Below, piece by piece: positions 8,131-15,146 of a DNA stretch of 36,153 nucleotides. Origin of the DNA: a virus; the IMG/VR virus record IMGVR_UViG_3300046460_000055, positions 1 to 36,153 of that record; one strand, 5' to 3'. The first letter of the stretch is position 1; each line of letters opens with the position of its first letter. Both the position numbers and the translations under genes were made by a program. The notes beneath the pieces are model-generated. The model did no database searches. It saw nothing but the letters and a program-made list of their open reading frames with translations, and had not been told where the DNA came from.

Positions 8131-9717
8131 ATGCCAACTACGACCCTCATGCCCATGCCGAAGCAGCAGTACATCGGCGTTCTGGGCACCCCGCTTGTCG
8201 GTGGCAAGGTCTACACCTACGCCGCCGGCACGACCAACCCGAAGGCGACCTACACGGACGCCGCCGGCACCACGCCGCACGAAAACCCGATCACGCTGAA
8301 CCTGCGCGGCGAACCGCCCAGCGCGATCTTTTGGAGTGGGAACTATCGCGTGGACGTGCGCGACGCGCTCGGCAACCTGGTCTACACCGTCGACAACTAC
8401 AACACCGACCCGGCCGGGCTGTGGAACCTGGTAACCAATCTGGCGACGGCCGCCGGCTCCACCCTGATCGGCTTCATCCAGGCCGGCGTGGGCGCCGTGC
8501 TGCGCACCCTGCAGGCGAAGGCGCGCGAGGTGGTCAGCCCCGAAGACTTTGGCGCCAAGGGCGACGGCGTGACCGATGACGCGGCCGCGATCCAGGCGGC
8601 CATCAACTCGTTCCCGCAGGGCGCATCCTGTGCGGTGCGCTTCACGCCCGGGAAAACCTACCTGACCAAGAGCACAATCACCACGAATAACCGCAGCGTG
8701 GTCATTGACGGCAACAATGCGATCCTGCTGATCGGCGCGAATATGACCTACGGCCTGCAGGTCATCGGCACGAACTGCGAAGTGCGCAACCTGCAGATCA
8801 ACCGCGCGCCCGCTGCGGTGGTGACGGCCGGCGTGTTCATCACCGGCCTGCAGCATGTGCTTCGCAACGTCACCAGCCGCGCGCAGACCTGGGTGCTGTT
8901 CATGCTGTGCCAGGACATGAAGGAATCGCACATCGAAAACCTGCGCGTGGATAACGATGTGGCCAACAAGACCGGCATTGTCGTGCAGTTCGACTATTGC
9001 GTGAACAATACCGTGTCGAACTCGATGGTTGGATTCTGTGCGCAAGCGTTCTATGGCAGCACCACCGGCCAGCCGGTTAGCGGCTATCACAACGAAGGGA
9101 TCCTGTTCACCAACGTGATCACGGTCTACGCCGGCAAGGCGGTGAACTTCGACAACGGCACCTTCATCGCTATCAGTAATTGCTGTTTCGACTTCACCGA
9201 GATCATCGGCGTGTTTGTCTCCAACGGCACCGACTTGATGGTGTCGAACACCTGGATCGCCAGCAACGTCACGAACGGTTTCCTGGGCATCGGCACGCTG
9301 GCCGGCGTCGACGGTGTATCCCTGCAAAACATCACCTTTGTGCGCGGTGCTGCGGCCATCACCGGCACGGCCGGCGTGTCGCTGTCGGGCCCGAACGCGC
9401 AGGTGATCGGGTGCCGCTTCAAGTCGGGCATGAACGGCGGCGTGGTAACGCAGGCTTCCAGTGTCGTCCTGGGTAACGTAGTCACCGGCGGCGGCACGGT
9501 GATCAATACCCCGGCTGGCGCAGCGCTGGCGAAGCTGCAGGGCTCGCTGGATATCAGCCAGGCCCTGACGGTCGGCGGATCGCAGGGCATCTTCCCGACC
9601 GCCCTGGCGGGTGCAGCAAGTGCTGGCGGAAATGGCGCACCGCCGGCTCAAGTTGCAGCGTATGGCACCGTGAACGTTGGCGGGACGCCCTACAAGGTCG
9701 CGTTTTACAACCCGTAA
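8131..9717 (+). CDS. Tailspike with pectate-lyase-like beta-helix (receptor-binding depolymerase candidate)
   Basis: A 528-residue protein. Residues 1-100 form an N-terminal virion-adaptor domain with GTPLVGGKVYTYAAGTTNPK (about 19-38), typical of P22-type head-binding domains. At about 137-158 comes SPEDFGAKGDGVTDDAAAIQ, the start signature of pectate-lyase-superfamily beta-helices in phage tailspikes. The following roughly 280 residues show short repeated strands (VVIDGNNAILLIGANM, LRNVTSRAQTW, ISNCCFDF, VSLQNITF) as in parallel right-handed beta-helices. Such spikes bind and often cleave O-antigen, capsule or exopolysaccharide. Catalytic residues cannot be assigned by eye. It is the only clear host-range determinant in the genome. 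The start has an AAGGAT site 4 bases upstream. Confidence 0.88.
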   Translation: MPTTTLMPMPKQQYIGVLGTPLVGGKVYTYAAGTTNPKATYTDAAGTTPHENPITLNLRGEPPSAIFWSGNYRVDVRDALGNLVYTVDNYNTDPAGLWNLVTNLATAAGSTLIGFIQAGVGAVLRTLQAKAREVVSPEDFGAKGDGVTDDAAAIQAAINSFPQGASCAVRFTPGKTYLTKSTITTNNRSVVIDGNNAILLIGANMTYGLQVIGTNCEVRNLQINRAPAAVVTAGVFITGLQHVLRNVTSRAQTWVLFMLCQDMKESHIENLRVDNDVANKTGIVVQFDYCVNNTVSNSMVGFCAQAFYGSTTGQPVSGYHNEGILFTNVITVYAGKAVNFDNGTFIAISNCCFDFTEIIGVFVSNGTDLMVSNTWIASNVTNGFLGIGTLAGVDGVSLQNITFVRGAAAITGTAGVSLSGPNAQVIGCRFKSGMNGGVVTQASSVVLGNVVTGGGTVINTPAGAALAKLQGSLDISQALTVGGSQGIFPTALAGAASAGGNGAPPAQVAAYGTVNVGGTPYKVAFYNP

Positions 9718-9764
9718 TAGACGAGTTCCACCACCATCCAAAACTAAAACCTGAAAGAACAAAA

Positions 9765-10136
9765 ATGATTGAAAAAACCCCTTCGGGCAACCTGCCCGCT
9801 GAACTTGCCGAATTGCTGCCGTGGGCCTGGGTCGCATTCGTTTCCATGCTGGGCGGCGTGGCGTCCTTCCTGCAGAAGATGAAGACCGGGCATGTGCGCG
9901 CCTGGAACTTCACCGAGTTTGTCGGCGAGATCACCGCCGCCGGCCTGACCGGCATCATCACGGCGAACCTGTGCGACTCGATGGGCTCTTCGGCACCGCT
10001 GAAGTACGCCCTGGTCGGGATCTCGTCGCACATGGGCAGCAGGGCCTTGTTCAAGCTGGAGGCGATGTTCACGGCGAAGTTCAACCTGCCGGCCGACGTG
10101 ACCCAGCCGGCGAAGGGGGAAGACCATGCCGCCTAG
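9765..10136 (+). CDS. Holin, LydA/superfamily III type
   Basis: A 123-residue membrane protein that should open the inner membrane so the endolysin can reach the peptidoglycan. The hydrophobic segments are about 16-36 (ELLPWAWVAFVSMLGGVASF), about 50-68 (FVGEITAAGLTGIITANLC) and about 75-86 (SSAPLKYALVGI). The last is followed by SSHMGSRALFKLE, the conserved G-x-x-x-H-M-G-x-R-A ending of LydA-type phage holins (PF16083). It directly precedes, and overlaps by 11 bases, the endolysin gene, which supports the call. A 47-base gap separates it from the tailspike gene; no clear promoter is visible there. Confidence 0.82.
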   Translation: MIEKTPSGNLPAELAELLPWAWVAFVSMLGGVASFLQKMKTGHVRAWNFTEFVGEITAAGLTGIITANLCDSMGSSAPLKYALVGISSHMGSRALFKLEAMFTAKFNLPADVTQPAKGEDHAA

Positions 10137-10602
10137 CGCCTTCCTTGCCATGATGGTCGGGCCCGCGCAGGCCTGCCAGCGCGCCACTGGGATCCCCGCT
10201 TCCTTCACCCTGGCGCAGGCGGCGCTGGAATCCGGCTGGGGCGCGCGCTGCCCCGGTAACAACCTGTTCGGCATCAAGGCGGATAAGGCATGGAAGGGCC
10301 CGACCGTCGACGTGCCGACGCATGAAGTCGTGAATGGCCAGCGCATCGCCATCACCGACAAGTTCCGCGCCTATCCCAGCTGGGCCGCCTGCATGTTGGA
10401 CCACGCCGCGTTCTTCAAGGCGAACCCGCGGTACCGGGATTGCTTCAAGCAGACCACTGGCGAAGGATGGGCGCGCGCCGTGGCGGCCGCCGGCTATGCG
10501 ACCGATCCGGACTACGCCAGGCTGCTGATCGACGTCATGGGGAACCGCCAGGGCGGCCGGAACATGGCGCAGTACGACGTGCCCGCGCAGGTGCCGGCAT
10601 GA
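10126..10602 (+). CDS. Endolysin, glucosaminidase domain
   Basis: A 158-residue single-domain lysin. IPASFTLAQAALESGWGAR (residues 23-41) is the catalytic-site signature of the FlgJ/LytG-type N-acetylglucosaminidases (PF01832), with Glu35 as the likely acid catalyst. NNLFGIKAD follows, as in this family. The enzyme cleaves the glycan strands of peptidoglycan. No signal peptide or transmembrane segment is seen at the N-terminus, so release through the upstream holin is expected. There is no separate cell-wall-binding domain, as is usual for phages of Gram-negative hosts. Its stop overlaps the Rz start (ATGA at 10599-10602). Confidence 0.88.
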   Translation: MPPSAFLAMMVGPAQACQRATGIPASFTLAQAALESGWGARCPGNNLFGIKADKAWKGPTVDVPTHEVVNGQRIAITDKFRAYPSWAACMLDHAAFFKANPRYRDCFKQTTGEGWARAVAAAGYATDPDYARLLIDVMGNRQGGRNMAQYDVPAQVPA

Positions 10603-11105
10603 CGGCCGTGCAGCGGCTTCTGGCCGCCGTGATCCTGGTGCTGGTCCTGGCGCTGGGTCTGATCTTCTGGGCCCACCACTACGGCGCCGAGCAGCGCGCC
10701 GCCGGCTATGCCGCGGCGGTGGCCGCCGGCAAAGAGCAACACGACCGCGACACCGCGGCCGCCCGTAAAACCGAGTCGGACCTGCGCGCGCAGCTGCGCG
10801 GCAAGGACGCCGACGCCAAACGAAAGGAAGATGAATATGCAACGAACCTGCAAAATGCTCAGCATCGCGTGCGTGCTGGCGCTGACAGCCTGCGCTGCCC
10901 AACCGCCGGCCCCGTACAGCCCAGCGCCGCGCCCGACGATCGACCCGCTGCCGGCGGATCTGACCCTGAAGCCGAGCGACCGCGCATTGTGCCAGAGGTT
11001 GCTTCTGATCTTCTCGGCGTCGCCGCAGACCTTGCAAGAGTCGTGCGGCAGTACGATCGGATCACTGAACGGTTCGAAGAATGCCGGGCCCTGAACGCGA
11101 AGTAG
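10599..11105 (+). CDS. Rz: i-spanin, Rz-like
   Basis: A 168-residue protein with an N-terminal membrane anchor (about residues 6-24, LLAAVILVLVLALGLIFWA), then a long charged helical periplasmic region (YAAAVAAGKEQHDRDTAAAR onwards) typical of Rz. Rz pairs with the lipoprotein Rz1 to fuse inner and outer membranes in the last step of lysis. ATG 10599 overlaps the endolysin stop by 4 bases. The open frame extends upstream but lies inside the endolysin gene there, so the anchor-proximal ATG is the start. The Rz1 gene is wholly nested within this gene in another frame. Confidence 0.85.
   Translation: MTAVQRLLAAVILVLVLALGLIFWAHHYGAEQRAAGYAAAVAAGKEQHDRDTAAARKTESDLRAQLRGKDADAKRKEDEYATNLQNAQHRVRAGADSLRCPTAGPVQPSAAPDDRPAAGGSDPEAERPRIVPEVASDLLGVAADLARVVRQYDRITERFEECRALNAK
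10837..11094 (+). CDS. Rz1: o-spanin lipoprotein, Rz1-like, nested inside Rz
   Basis: An 85-residue lipoprotein encoded in a different frame within Rz. The signal sequence MLSIACVLALTAC ends in a lipobox (LTAC), so the mature protein starts at the lipidated Cys. It continues AAQPPAPYSPAPRP, the Pro-rich stretch typical of Rz1. ATG 10837 was chosen because AGGAAG lies 6 bases upstream; an in-frame ATG at 10831 is too close to that site. Full embedding of Rz1 in Rz is the lambda arrangement. Two further Cys pairs near the C-terminus could form disulfides. Confidence 0.85.
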   Translation: MQRTCKMLSIACVLALTACAAQPPAPYSPAPRPTIDPLPADLTLKPSDRALCQRLLLIFSASPQTLQESCGSTIGSLNGSKNAGP

Positions 11106-11233
11106 GCCGGGTGCTGGACCTGGCGGTGATCACGTCGCGCAGTTCCGAAGTCGTCGTGCGCGTGGTCGACGGTCGCCCGGTCATCGTTCCGCCACCTACC
11201 AGGCCGGCCACGTTGCAAAAGCCGATACCGTAG
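11081..11233 (+). CDS. Possible small protein after the spanin genes, 50 residues
   Basis: An open frame of 50 codons starting at ATG 11081 inside the 3' ends of Rz and Rz1 and ending at TAG 11231-11233, about 28 bases before the late-operon terminator. Sequence features: a Val-rich strand-like centre (SSEVVVRVVDGRPVIVPPPT) and a Pro-rich end. Codon choice resembles the phage genes (mostly G/C third positions). The ribosome site (GAAGA) is directly against the ATG, which is poor; GTG 11111 is an alternative start. It would be the last gene of the late operon. I do not recognise it, and it may be chance coding. Confidence 0.35.
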   Translation: MPGPEREVGRVLDLAVITSRSSEVVVRVVDGRPVIVPPPTRPATLQKPIP

Positions 11234-11260
11234 CGACCCGCGCGCGGCGGTCCCACCCTG

Positions 11261-11290
11261 AACGGCGCTCTTTAAACCGGCGCCGTTTTT
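11261..11290 (+). terminator. Rho-independent terminator ending the late operon
   Basis: An 8-bp perfect stem, AACGGCGC (11261-11268) with GCGCCGTT (11280-11287), an 11-base loop, and a run of T at 11286-11290. It lies just after the lysis genes in the correct orientation to stop late rightward transcription before it enters the oppositely directed early operon. Confidence 0.8.
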
Positions 11291-11416
11291 CTTTCTGGCG
11301 CCGATCGGCGCTTCGTGTCTTCCATGCTGCCGCAGCAGAATCAACGACTTCGGCTAGCTGGTAAAAGGCAAACCACATTTTTTCCCGAAAACTTACCATC
11401 ACGCGCCCCTGTAGAA

Positions 11417-11437
11417 ACGCCGGCGCAGGGCCGGCGT
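11417..11437 (-). terminator. Candidate terminator of the leftward operon
   Basis: A perfect 8-bp inverted repeat, ACGCCGGC (11417-11424) and GCCGGCGT (11430-11437), with a 5-base loop, placed about 40 bases beyond the stop of the last leftward gene. On the minus strand it is followed only by a weak T tract (TTCTACA), so it may stop transcription inefficiently. The rest of the 245-base gap 11234-11478 contains the late terminator, a second short hairpin (11298-11311), and no supported gene. Confidence 0.5.
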
Positions 11438-11478
11438 GTTCATGGTGCGCCAGGTGCGGCGCGGACTGTTGAGCCCGG

Positions 11479-12015
11479 TCAGGCGATGATTTGCCAATCC
11501 TCGGCCAGGGCGTCCGATTGCGACGGCGCCCAGCCCATCAGAATCGCGCCCTGTGCCGTCTTCAGGATGAAGTAAGGCAGCACCGTCGCGCCGCCGCCGT
11601 TCTCTTCGGCGTGTGCGCGTGCGTGTTCGTTCCAGAACTGCGACACGGCCAGGTAGTCGTTCCCCTTGCCCAGCGCGACCCACTGGCCGGCACCGTTCCA
11701 GCCGGCGCGTGCCACCTTCGCGCCGCCCTTCATCGCTTCGACTGCCAGACCGAAGTTCATGGCGTCGCACGGACGATAGGCCTTGTCGAACGCTTCGGCC
11801 GGCGTCCAGGTCACATAGCCTTCATGGGTCGGCAGATTCGGCTTGCCGCCGTCCAGGTATTCGACCAGGTAGCCGGGTTCCTCGGCCTGTTCATCGGGCG
11901 GCATGGTCCAGCCGCGGAACGCATTGTAGGCGCCGCGCGTCATCGCCTCGGCGCGGATCAACTTGGTGCCGATATAGCGGGCGACGGTCTGGGTCGGGAT
12001 GGTGGTTTTCTGCAT
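11479..12015 (-). CDS. Tad2-like anti-Thoeris protein with an extra N-terminal domain
   Basis: A 178-residue, two-part protein. Residues about 86-178 match the Thoeris anti-defence 2 domain (formerly DUF2829, PF11195): MNFGLAVEAMKGGAKVARAG, WNG at 106-108, LPYFILKTAQGAILMGW (146-162), and SQSDALAEDWQII at the end. Tad2 proteins bind the cyclic ADP-ribose isomers made by Thoeris and block its signal. Residues about 12-82 form a separate conserved phage domain (GTKLIRAEAMTRGAYNAFRG, PGYLVEYLDGG, GYVTWTPAEAFDKAYR) of unknown function. Ribosome site AAGGAAG precedes the start. It is the last gene of the leftward early operon. The domain call is from motif recognition; anti-Thoeris activity in this phage is inferred. 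Confidence 0.82.
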   Translation of the reverse strand: MQKTTIPTQTVARYIGTKLIRAEAMTRGAYNAFRGWTMPPDEQAEEPGYLVEYLDGGKPNLPTHEGYVTWTPAEAFDKAYRPCDAMNFGLAVEAMKGGAKVARAGWNGAGQWVALGKGNDYLAVSQFWNEHARAHAEENGGGATVLPYFILKTAQGAILMGWAPSQSDALAEDWQIIA

Positions 12016-12031
12016 GGTCTTCCTTCAGGGT

Positions 12032-12053
12032 GCGCGCCTCTTGCCCGGCGCGC
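12032..12053. repeat. GC-rich hairpin upstream of the Tad2-like gene
   Basis: GCGCGCC (12032-12038) and GGCGCGC (12047-12053) form a perfect 7-bp stem with an 8-base loop in the 48-base gap between two leftward genes. It lacks a T tract, so it is not a typical terminator. Its distance from the ribosome site of the Tad2-like gene (about 10 bases) would allow an effect on translation or on mRNA ends. Confidence 0.6.
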
Positions 12054-12063
12054 TTGGGCGTGT

Positions 12064-12936
12064 TTATGCGGTGGCCAGGTCGGCCAGGTTCGGCAGCGGG
12101 CCCATGTAGGTCAAACCCTCTTTCACGCAATGGCGAATGAAGGCGTCGTCGTGCAGTTCGCCGGGCAGCATGTTGATCCCGGTGCCGACCGTGCCGCCCT
12201 TCCAGGAACCTTTACGCGGTCCGACTTCGGCCGAGTAGTGGATATCCAGGCTTCGGCGGATCATCGGGCGATAGAACAGGCTCAGCCAGCTGCACCACTT
12301 TTCCCCGCGCTTCCATTCGCGCTCTTCGATATGCGTGGTCGCGATGATCTCGGCGCCGTCGTAGTCGACGCACCGGAACGCGACCTTAGGACAGGCCTTT
12401 TCCGCTTCCCAGCGCGCATCCGACCACTGGCCAGCAAGGCGGCGCGCGGCTTCATCGCGGCCCTGCGGTCGGTCTTTTTCCAGCTGGTTCCAGAAGTGGG
12501 CGCCGGCCGTGTCGTACAGGCTGAAGCGGACATGGCGCCATTGCGTCCAGGGTAGATGGGTGCACCAGCTTTTCGTGGTCACGCTGTCGTGGGTTTGAGG
12601 GCCCAGAAAAACCTGCAGGAAGCCTTCGGTGCCGCACTGGATCCCGAATTCGCGGCTGTGCACGTCCCAATATCCGCTTCCAGGTTTGCCCCATTCATAG
12701 CGCGACGTGTCGACCCATTTGCGGTATTTGTCGATCAGCGGCGGCAGTTCCAGCAGCAGCGTGCGTGCGCCCAGATAGATCCGCAGGTGGCACGAATCCT
12801 CATCATCGCCGGAATCCAGCACGATCCCATAATATCGTTCCCCGCTGCCGCGATTGCTCCATGTGAACGGCCCGAAGTGGCGATCATGGCCACTCCACCG
12901 GCGCCGCTTCCCCTTCAGCCATTTCTTGATATTCAT
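12064..12936 (-). CDS. Conserved phage protein of unknown function, 290 residues
   Basis: A basic N-terminus (MNIKKWLKGKRRRW) leads into HDRHFGPFTWSNRGSGERYY and LRIYLGARTLLLELPPLID (about residues 50-70), a pattern I know from uncharacterised proteins of several Gram-negative phages that carry matching early operons. The protein is Trp-rich and mixed alpha/beta. No catalytic motif, transmembrane segment or signal peptide is seen. ATG 12936 overlaps the stop of the upstream 53-residue gene by 4 bases (ATGA), so the two are translationally coupled. No function is assigned. Confidence 0.72.
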   Translation of the reverse strand: MNIKKWLKGKRRRWSGHDRHFGPFTWSNRGSGERYYGIVLDSGDDEDSCHLRIYLGARTLLLELPPLIDKYRKWVDTSRYEWGKPGSGYWDVHSREFGIQCGTEGFLQVFLGPQTHDSVTTKSWCTHLPWTQWRHVRFSLYDTAGAHFWNQLEKDRPQGRDEAARRLAGQWSDARWEAEKACPKVAFRCVDYDGAEIIATTHIEEREWKRGEKWCSWLSLFYRPMIRRSLDIHYSAEVGPRKGSWKGGTVGTGINMLPGELHDDAFIRHCVKEGLTYMGPLPNLADLATA

Positions 12937-13094
12937 GCGGTTATGTCCCTTTCAGTCGTGCCCACCTGGTCGCGGATGGGCGGCGCGTTTTTGTTGGTGC
13001 GGCGGTCGCGTCCAGACCGTCGTTCCCGAAGCCATCGCCACTGGAAGAATCCGCGGCGATCCTGGCCGCGTGGCGTCGGCTTCGGCTTTTGCAT
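12933..13094 (-). CDS. Small Arg-rich protein, 53 residues
   Basis: A 53-codon frame with ATG at 13094-13092 (TGATG overlap with the upstream stop) and TGA at 12935-12933 (ATGA overlap with the downstream start). The exact overlaps at both ends are the main evidence that it is a gene. It is very basic, with MQKPKPTPRGQDRRGFFQWR then WLRERRSGRDRRTNKNAPP. The RRSGxDRR element also occurs in the 50-residue protein at 13303-13455. No domain is recognised; nucleic-acid binding is conceivable from the charge only. Confidence 0.6.
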   Translation of the reverse strand: MQKPKPTPRGQDRRGFFQWRWLRERRSGRDRRTNKNAPPIRDQVGTTERDITA

Positions 13095-13306
13095 CACGGT
13101 GCCGGCAGGGCCGGCGGGTCGGGCACTTCGCGCGCCTCGACGTCGATAACGACACCGTGCAGCTTTTCATGCTGATCGCGCAGCAGGTCGAACTGGCGCT
13201 GGGCTTCGGCTGCGCGCCGGGCCTGTTCCTCTTGCTCGGCCTGCAGGCGCGCCAGGGTCTGGGCCAATTCCTGCGCGGCCAAGGCGGCGAAGTACCCGGC
13301 CATCAT
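13094..13306 (-). CDS. Small coiled-coil protein, 70 residues
   Basis: Starts at the first ATG of ATGATG (13306), overlapping the previous stop; AGGCGG lies about 8 bases upstream. Residues about 3-50 are a continuous charged helix (AQELAQTLARLQAEQEEQAR, AAEAQRQFDLLRDQHEKLH) with strong coiled-coil character. A short strand (GVVIDVEA) and a Pro-rich tail follow. A longer frame exists upstream but runs through the neighbouring gene and has low-complexity coding. The tail-end sequence contains an inverted repeat GCCGGC-AGG-GCCGGC (13101-13115). Function unknown. Confidence 0.6.
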   Translation of the reverse strand: MMAGYFAALAAQELAQTLARLQAEQEEQARRAAEAQRQFDLLRDQHEKLHGVVIDVEAREVPDPPALPAP

Positions 13307-13455
13307 TGGCGCCGCCTGTCTGTGCCGCTGCGCCGGTCGGCCATCAGCCAGCCGAACAGGCGCCAGATCCAGGAAGGGCCGAAGCGGCGATCGGCTCGGC
13401 GTGGACAGGCCCGGCCCTGGTTGCATTGCTGGTTGCAGCAGGCGTCCCGCTTCAT
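13303..13455 (-). CDS. Small Cys-rich phage protein, 50 residues
   Basis: ATG at 13455-13453 overlaps the stop of the 320-residue gene (ATGA), and its TGA (13305-13303) overlaps the next start. The N-terminus MKRDACCNQQCNQGRACPRR resembles a widespread group of tiny phage proteins beginning with C-N-Q-x-C-N-Q-G-R-x-C. Four to five Cys close together suggest metal binding or disulfides. A hydrophobic/aromatic centre (SWIWRLFGWLMAD) may touch membranes. The end RRSGTDRRRQ shares RRSGxDRR with the 53-residue protein downstream. Function unknown. Confidence 0.65.
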   Translation of the reverse strand: MKRDACCNQQCNQGRACPRRADRRFGPSWIWRLFGWLMADRRSGTDRRRQ

Positions 13456-14414
13456 TCCTGGCCGCCTCCCTTTTTCGGTACCGCATAGTCCGGATACAGC
13501 GCGTCGCGCACCATCGGCGGCGGGCTGAAGGCGACGATCTCGGCGGCCGCGCGGTTCATGGCCTGCAGGTCGACGTGTTCGGTACTGCCGTCGGAGTGCA
13601 CGCGGTACGCGCCGCTGCCGTGCACCGCCGCATCGGTCAGGGCCGCTTCGACGGCATCGGGTGCGTGCGGCTGGCGCGGCGGCAGTACCAGCGCATCCAT
13701 CAGGCCCAGATAAATGTGCGGGAAGGTCAGCTGCGGGACCGTGCTGGCGTTCTTCGCGACCGACTCGGCGATTGACTTGGCCAACTCTTCCACGCGGGCC
13801 TTCGTCCACACCTGGCCGACCAGTTCGGTGATCACGCTTTGCAGGTCGGCGGCGTCGCCGGTGGCGGCCATGTCTTCGGCCCACTCGCGATCCTTCAGCA
13901 TGCGCACCATGCGGCGCACCTGTTCGCGGAATCGGTGCAGCGCGTCATATTGGCCATACAGGGCGGCGACGTCGCGCAGTACCTGGGTGTCGTAATCCGG
14001 CGTGATGCTGTCGCCCAGCTTCCAGTAACCGATGGCCGCTGTCCCGATCGCCGCCATCTGCAGGCGATACTGTTCAATGCTGTCCAGCTTCGGCGCGGCA
14101 CCTTCCCGGTACAGATACTCGCCGTCGCGCAGCGGCTGGGCGATGCTGTCGTAGGGGTAGAACTGTTCCCACTTCTGCGCGCCTTCGCCGCCAGTGCGGA
14201 ATACGGCAACCGGGCCATCCTTGCGGCGCACGCACACGTCGACGCGCTCAAGCTCGGCGGGATGGTTCGGCCAGGTGCTGCCCAGCGGGCCGATCACGCC
14301 CGACGTCGGGCCGGTCAACAGCAGGGTCCACTGGTCAGGGCGGTCAGCCCATTGCAGCGCCACGGCAGGCCGGGCGTCATCCTTGCGGCGGTTCGGGTTT
14401 GGGTTCTCGTTCAT
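13452..14414 (-). CDS. Phage protein of unknown function, 320 residues
   Basis: The N-terminal part (residues about 18-110) is beta-like and Trp-rich (ADRPDQWTLLLTGPTSG). A conserved-looking helical segment follows (QMAAIGTAAIGYWKLGDSIT, then PDYDTQVLRDVAALYGQYDA at about 143-162), of a type seen in the C-terminal parts of many uncharacterised early phage proteins. The C-terminal third contains an amphipathic Val/Ala/Lys helix and a Pro-rich end. GAGGA lies upstream of ATG 14414. It heads the overlapping cascade of four small genes below it. No function is proposed. Confidence 0.7.
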   Translation of the reverse strand: MNENPNPNRRKDDARPAVALQWADRPDQWTLLLTGPTSGVIGPLGSTWPNHPAELERVDVCVRRKDGPVAVFRTGGEGAQKWEQFYPYDSIAQPLRDGEYLYREGAAPKLDSIEQYRLQMAAIGTAAIGYWKLGDSITPDYDTQVLRDVAALYGQYDALHRFREQVRRMVRMLKDREWAEDMAATGDAADLQSVITELVGQVWTKARVEELAKSIAESVAKNASTVPQLTFPHIYLGLMDALVLPPRQPHAPDAVEAALTDAAVHGSGAYRVHSDGSTEHVDLQAMNRAAAEIVAFSPPPMVRDALYPDYAVPKKGGGQE

Positions 14415-14440
14415 CGTCTAAATCCTCATGTGGTGAACAG

Positions 14441-14467
14441 GGCGCGCCAGCGCCTGGCCGGCGCGCC
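14441..14467. repeat. GGCGCGCC inverted/direct repeat between two leftward genes
   Basis: GGCGCGCC occurs at 14441-14448 and again at 14460-14467. As this octamer is its own reverse complement, the two copies can pair as an 8-bp stem with an 11-base loop. It lies directly after the exonuclease stop, in the 67-base gap before the next leftward gene. No T tract follows on the minus strand. Confidence 0.6.
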
Positions 14468-14481
14468 TGATTATGGCCGAG

Positions 14482-15126
14482 TTACGCGGCGGCCTGCGCG
14501 TGGTGCGCCTTGATGCCGTAATAGACCGCCTTGGCCGCGAGGACGTCGTTCATCGCGTCGTGCGCGCCTTCCAGCTTGCGGCCGGTGAAGAACTCGTAGG
14601 CTTCGCCGAGATTCGGCGACTTCGGGCCCTTGCGGCGCGCGGCCACCATCTTCGCGGTCGGCGGCAGGTTGATGATCTTCACGCTGTTGCCCTGGGTGCA
14701 GTAGGCCGGCGCCGCCTTCCAGTAGTCGGCGAACGGCACCGGCGGCGTGCCGATGGTCTGCATGCTGTAGAAGGCGTGGCGCATCAGCTTGATGCGCAGC
14801 ATGCGCATATCGAAGGATTCGTTGTGGCCGCTGCGCATGTCGGCTTCGGTCCACATGTCGATAAAGAGGCTCAGCACCGTGTCGGCAGCGACGCCTTCAG
14901 CCATGGCGCGCTCGGTGGTGATGCCGTGGATGGCGGCCACTTCGTCGGGAACCGTCCAGCCGTCGGGCAGGATGATCATATTCATCTGCTGCAGGTCTTC
15001 GCCGGTGGCTTCGTCGCACAGCAGGGCGGCCAGCTGCAGCACGCGCGGCTGTTCTGGGTGCTCGCTCGGCAGGTTCCAGAGTGGCAGGCCGGTTGTCTCG
15101 GTGTCGTAGAACAGAATGGTTTTCAT
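14482..15126 (-). CDS. DnaQ/RNase T-like 3'-5' exonuclease (DEDDh)
   Basis: A 214-residue protein. Exo I motif FYDTETTGL has Asp8 and Glu10; Exo II motif HNESFDMRML has Asp106; Exo III motif HDAMND has His189 and Asp194. All DEDDh metal-binding and general-base residues are thus present. Such enzymes remove nucleotides from the 3' ends of DNA or RNA. Being a lone domain within a recombination operon suggests DNA end trimming or proofreading, but RNA turnover is possible. ATG 15126 was chosen because the core fold begins here; the upstream extension overlaps the preceding gene. Confidence 0.88.
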   Translation of the reverse strand: MKTILFYDTETTGLPLWNLPSEHPEQPRVLQLAALLCDEATGEDLQQMNMIILPDGWTVPDEVAAIHGITTERAMAEGVAADTVLSLFIDMWTEADMRSGHNESFDMRMLRIKLMRHAFYSMQTIGTPPVPFADYWKAAPAYCTQGNSVKIINLPPTAKMVAARRKGPKSPNLGEAYEFFTGRKLEGAHDAMNDVLAAKAVYYGIKAHHAQAAA

Positions 15127-15146
15127 GGTGTCGCTTTCGTATTTGA

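Noticed and set aside
8131-9717. Diversity-generating retroelement acting on the tailspike
   Set aside because: No reverse transcriptase, no accessory variability protein and no template repeat matching the 3' end of the tailspike gene could be found.
11298-11311. GCGCC-GATC-GGCGC hairpin as a second late terminator
   Set aside because: The stem is only 5 bp and no T tract follows it on either strand; the terminator at 11261-11290 explains the end of the operon.
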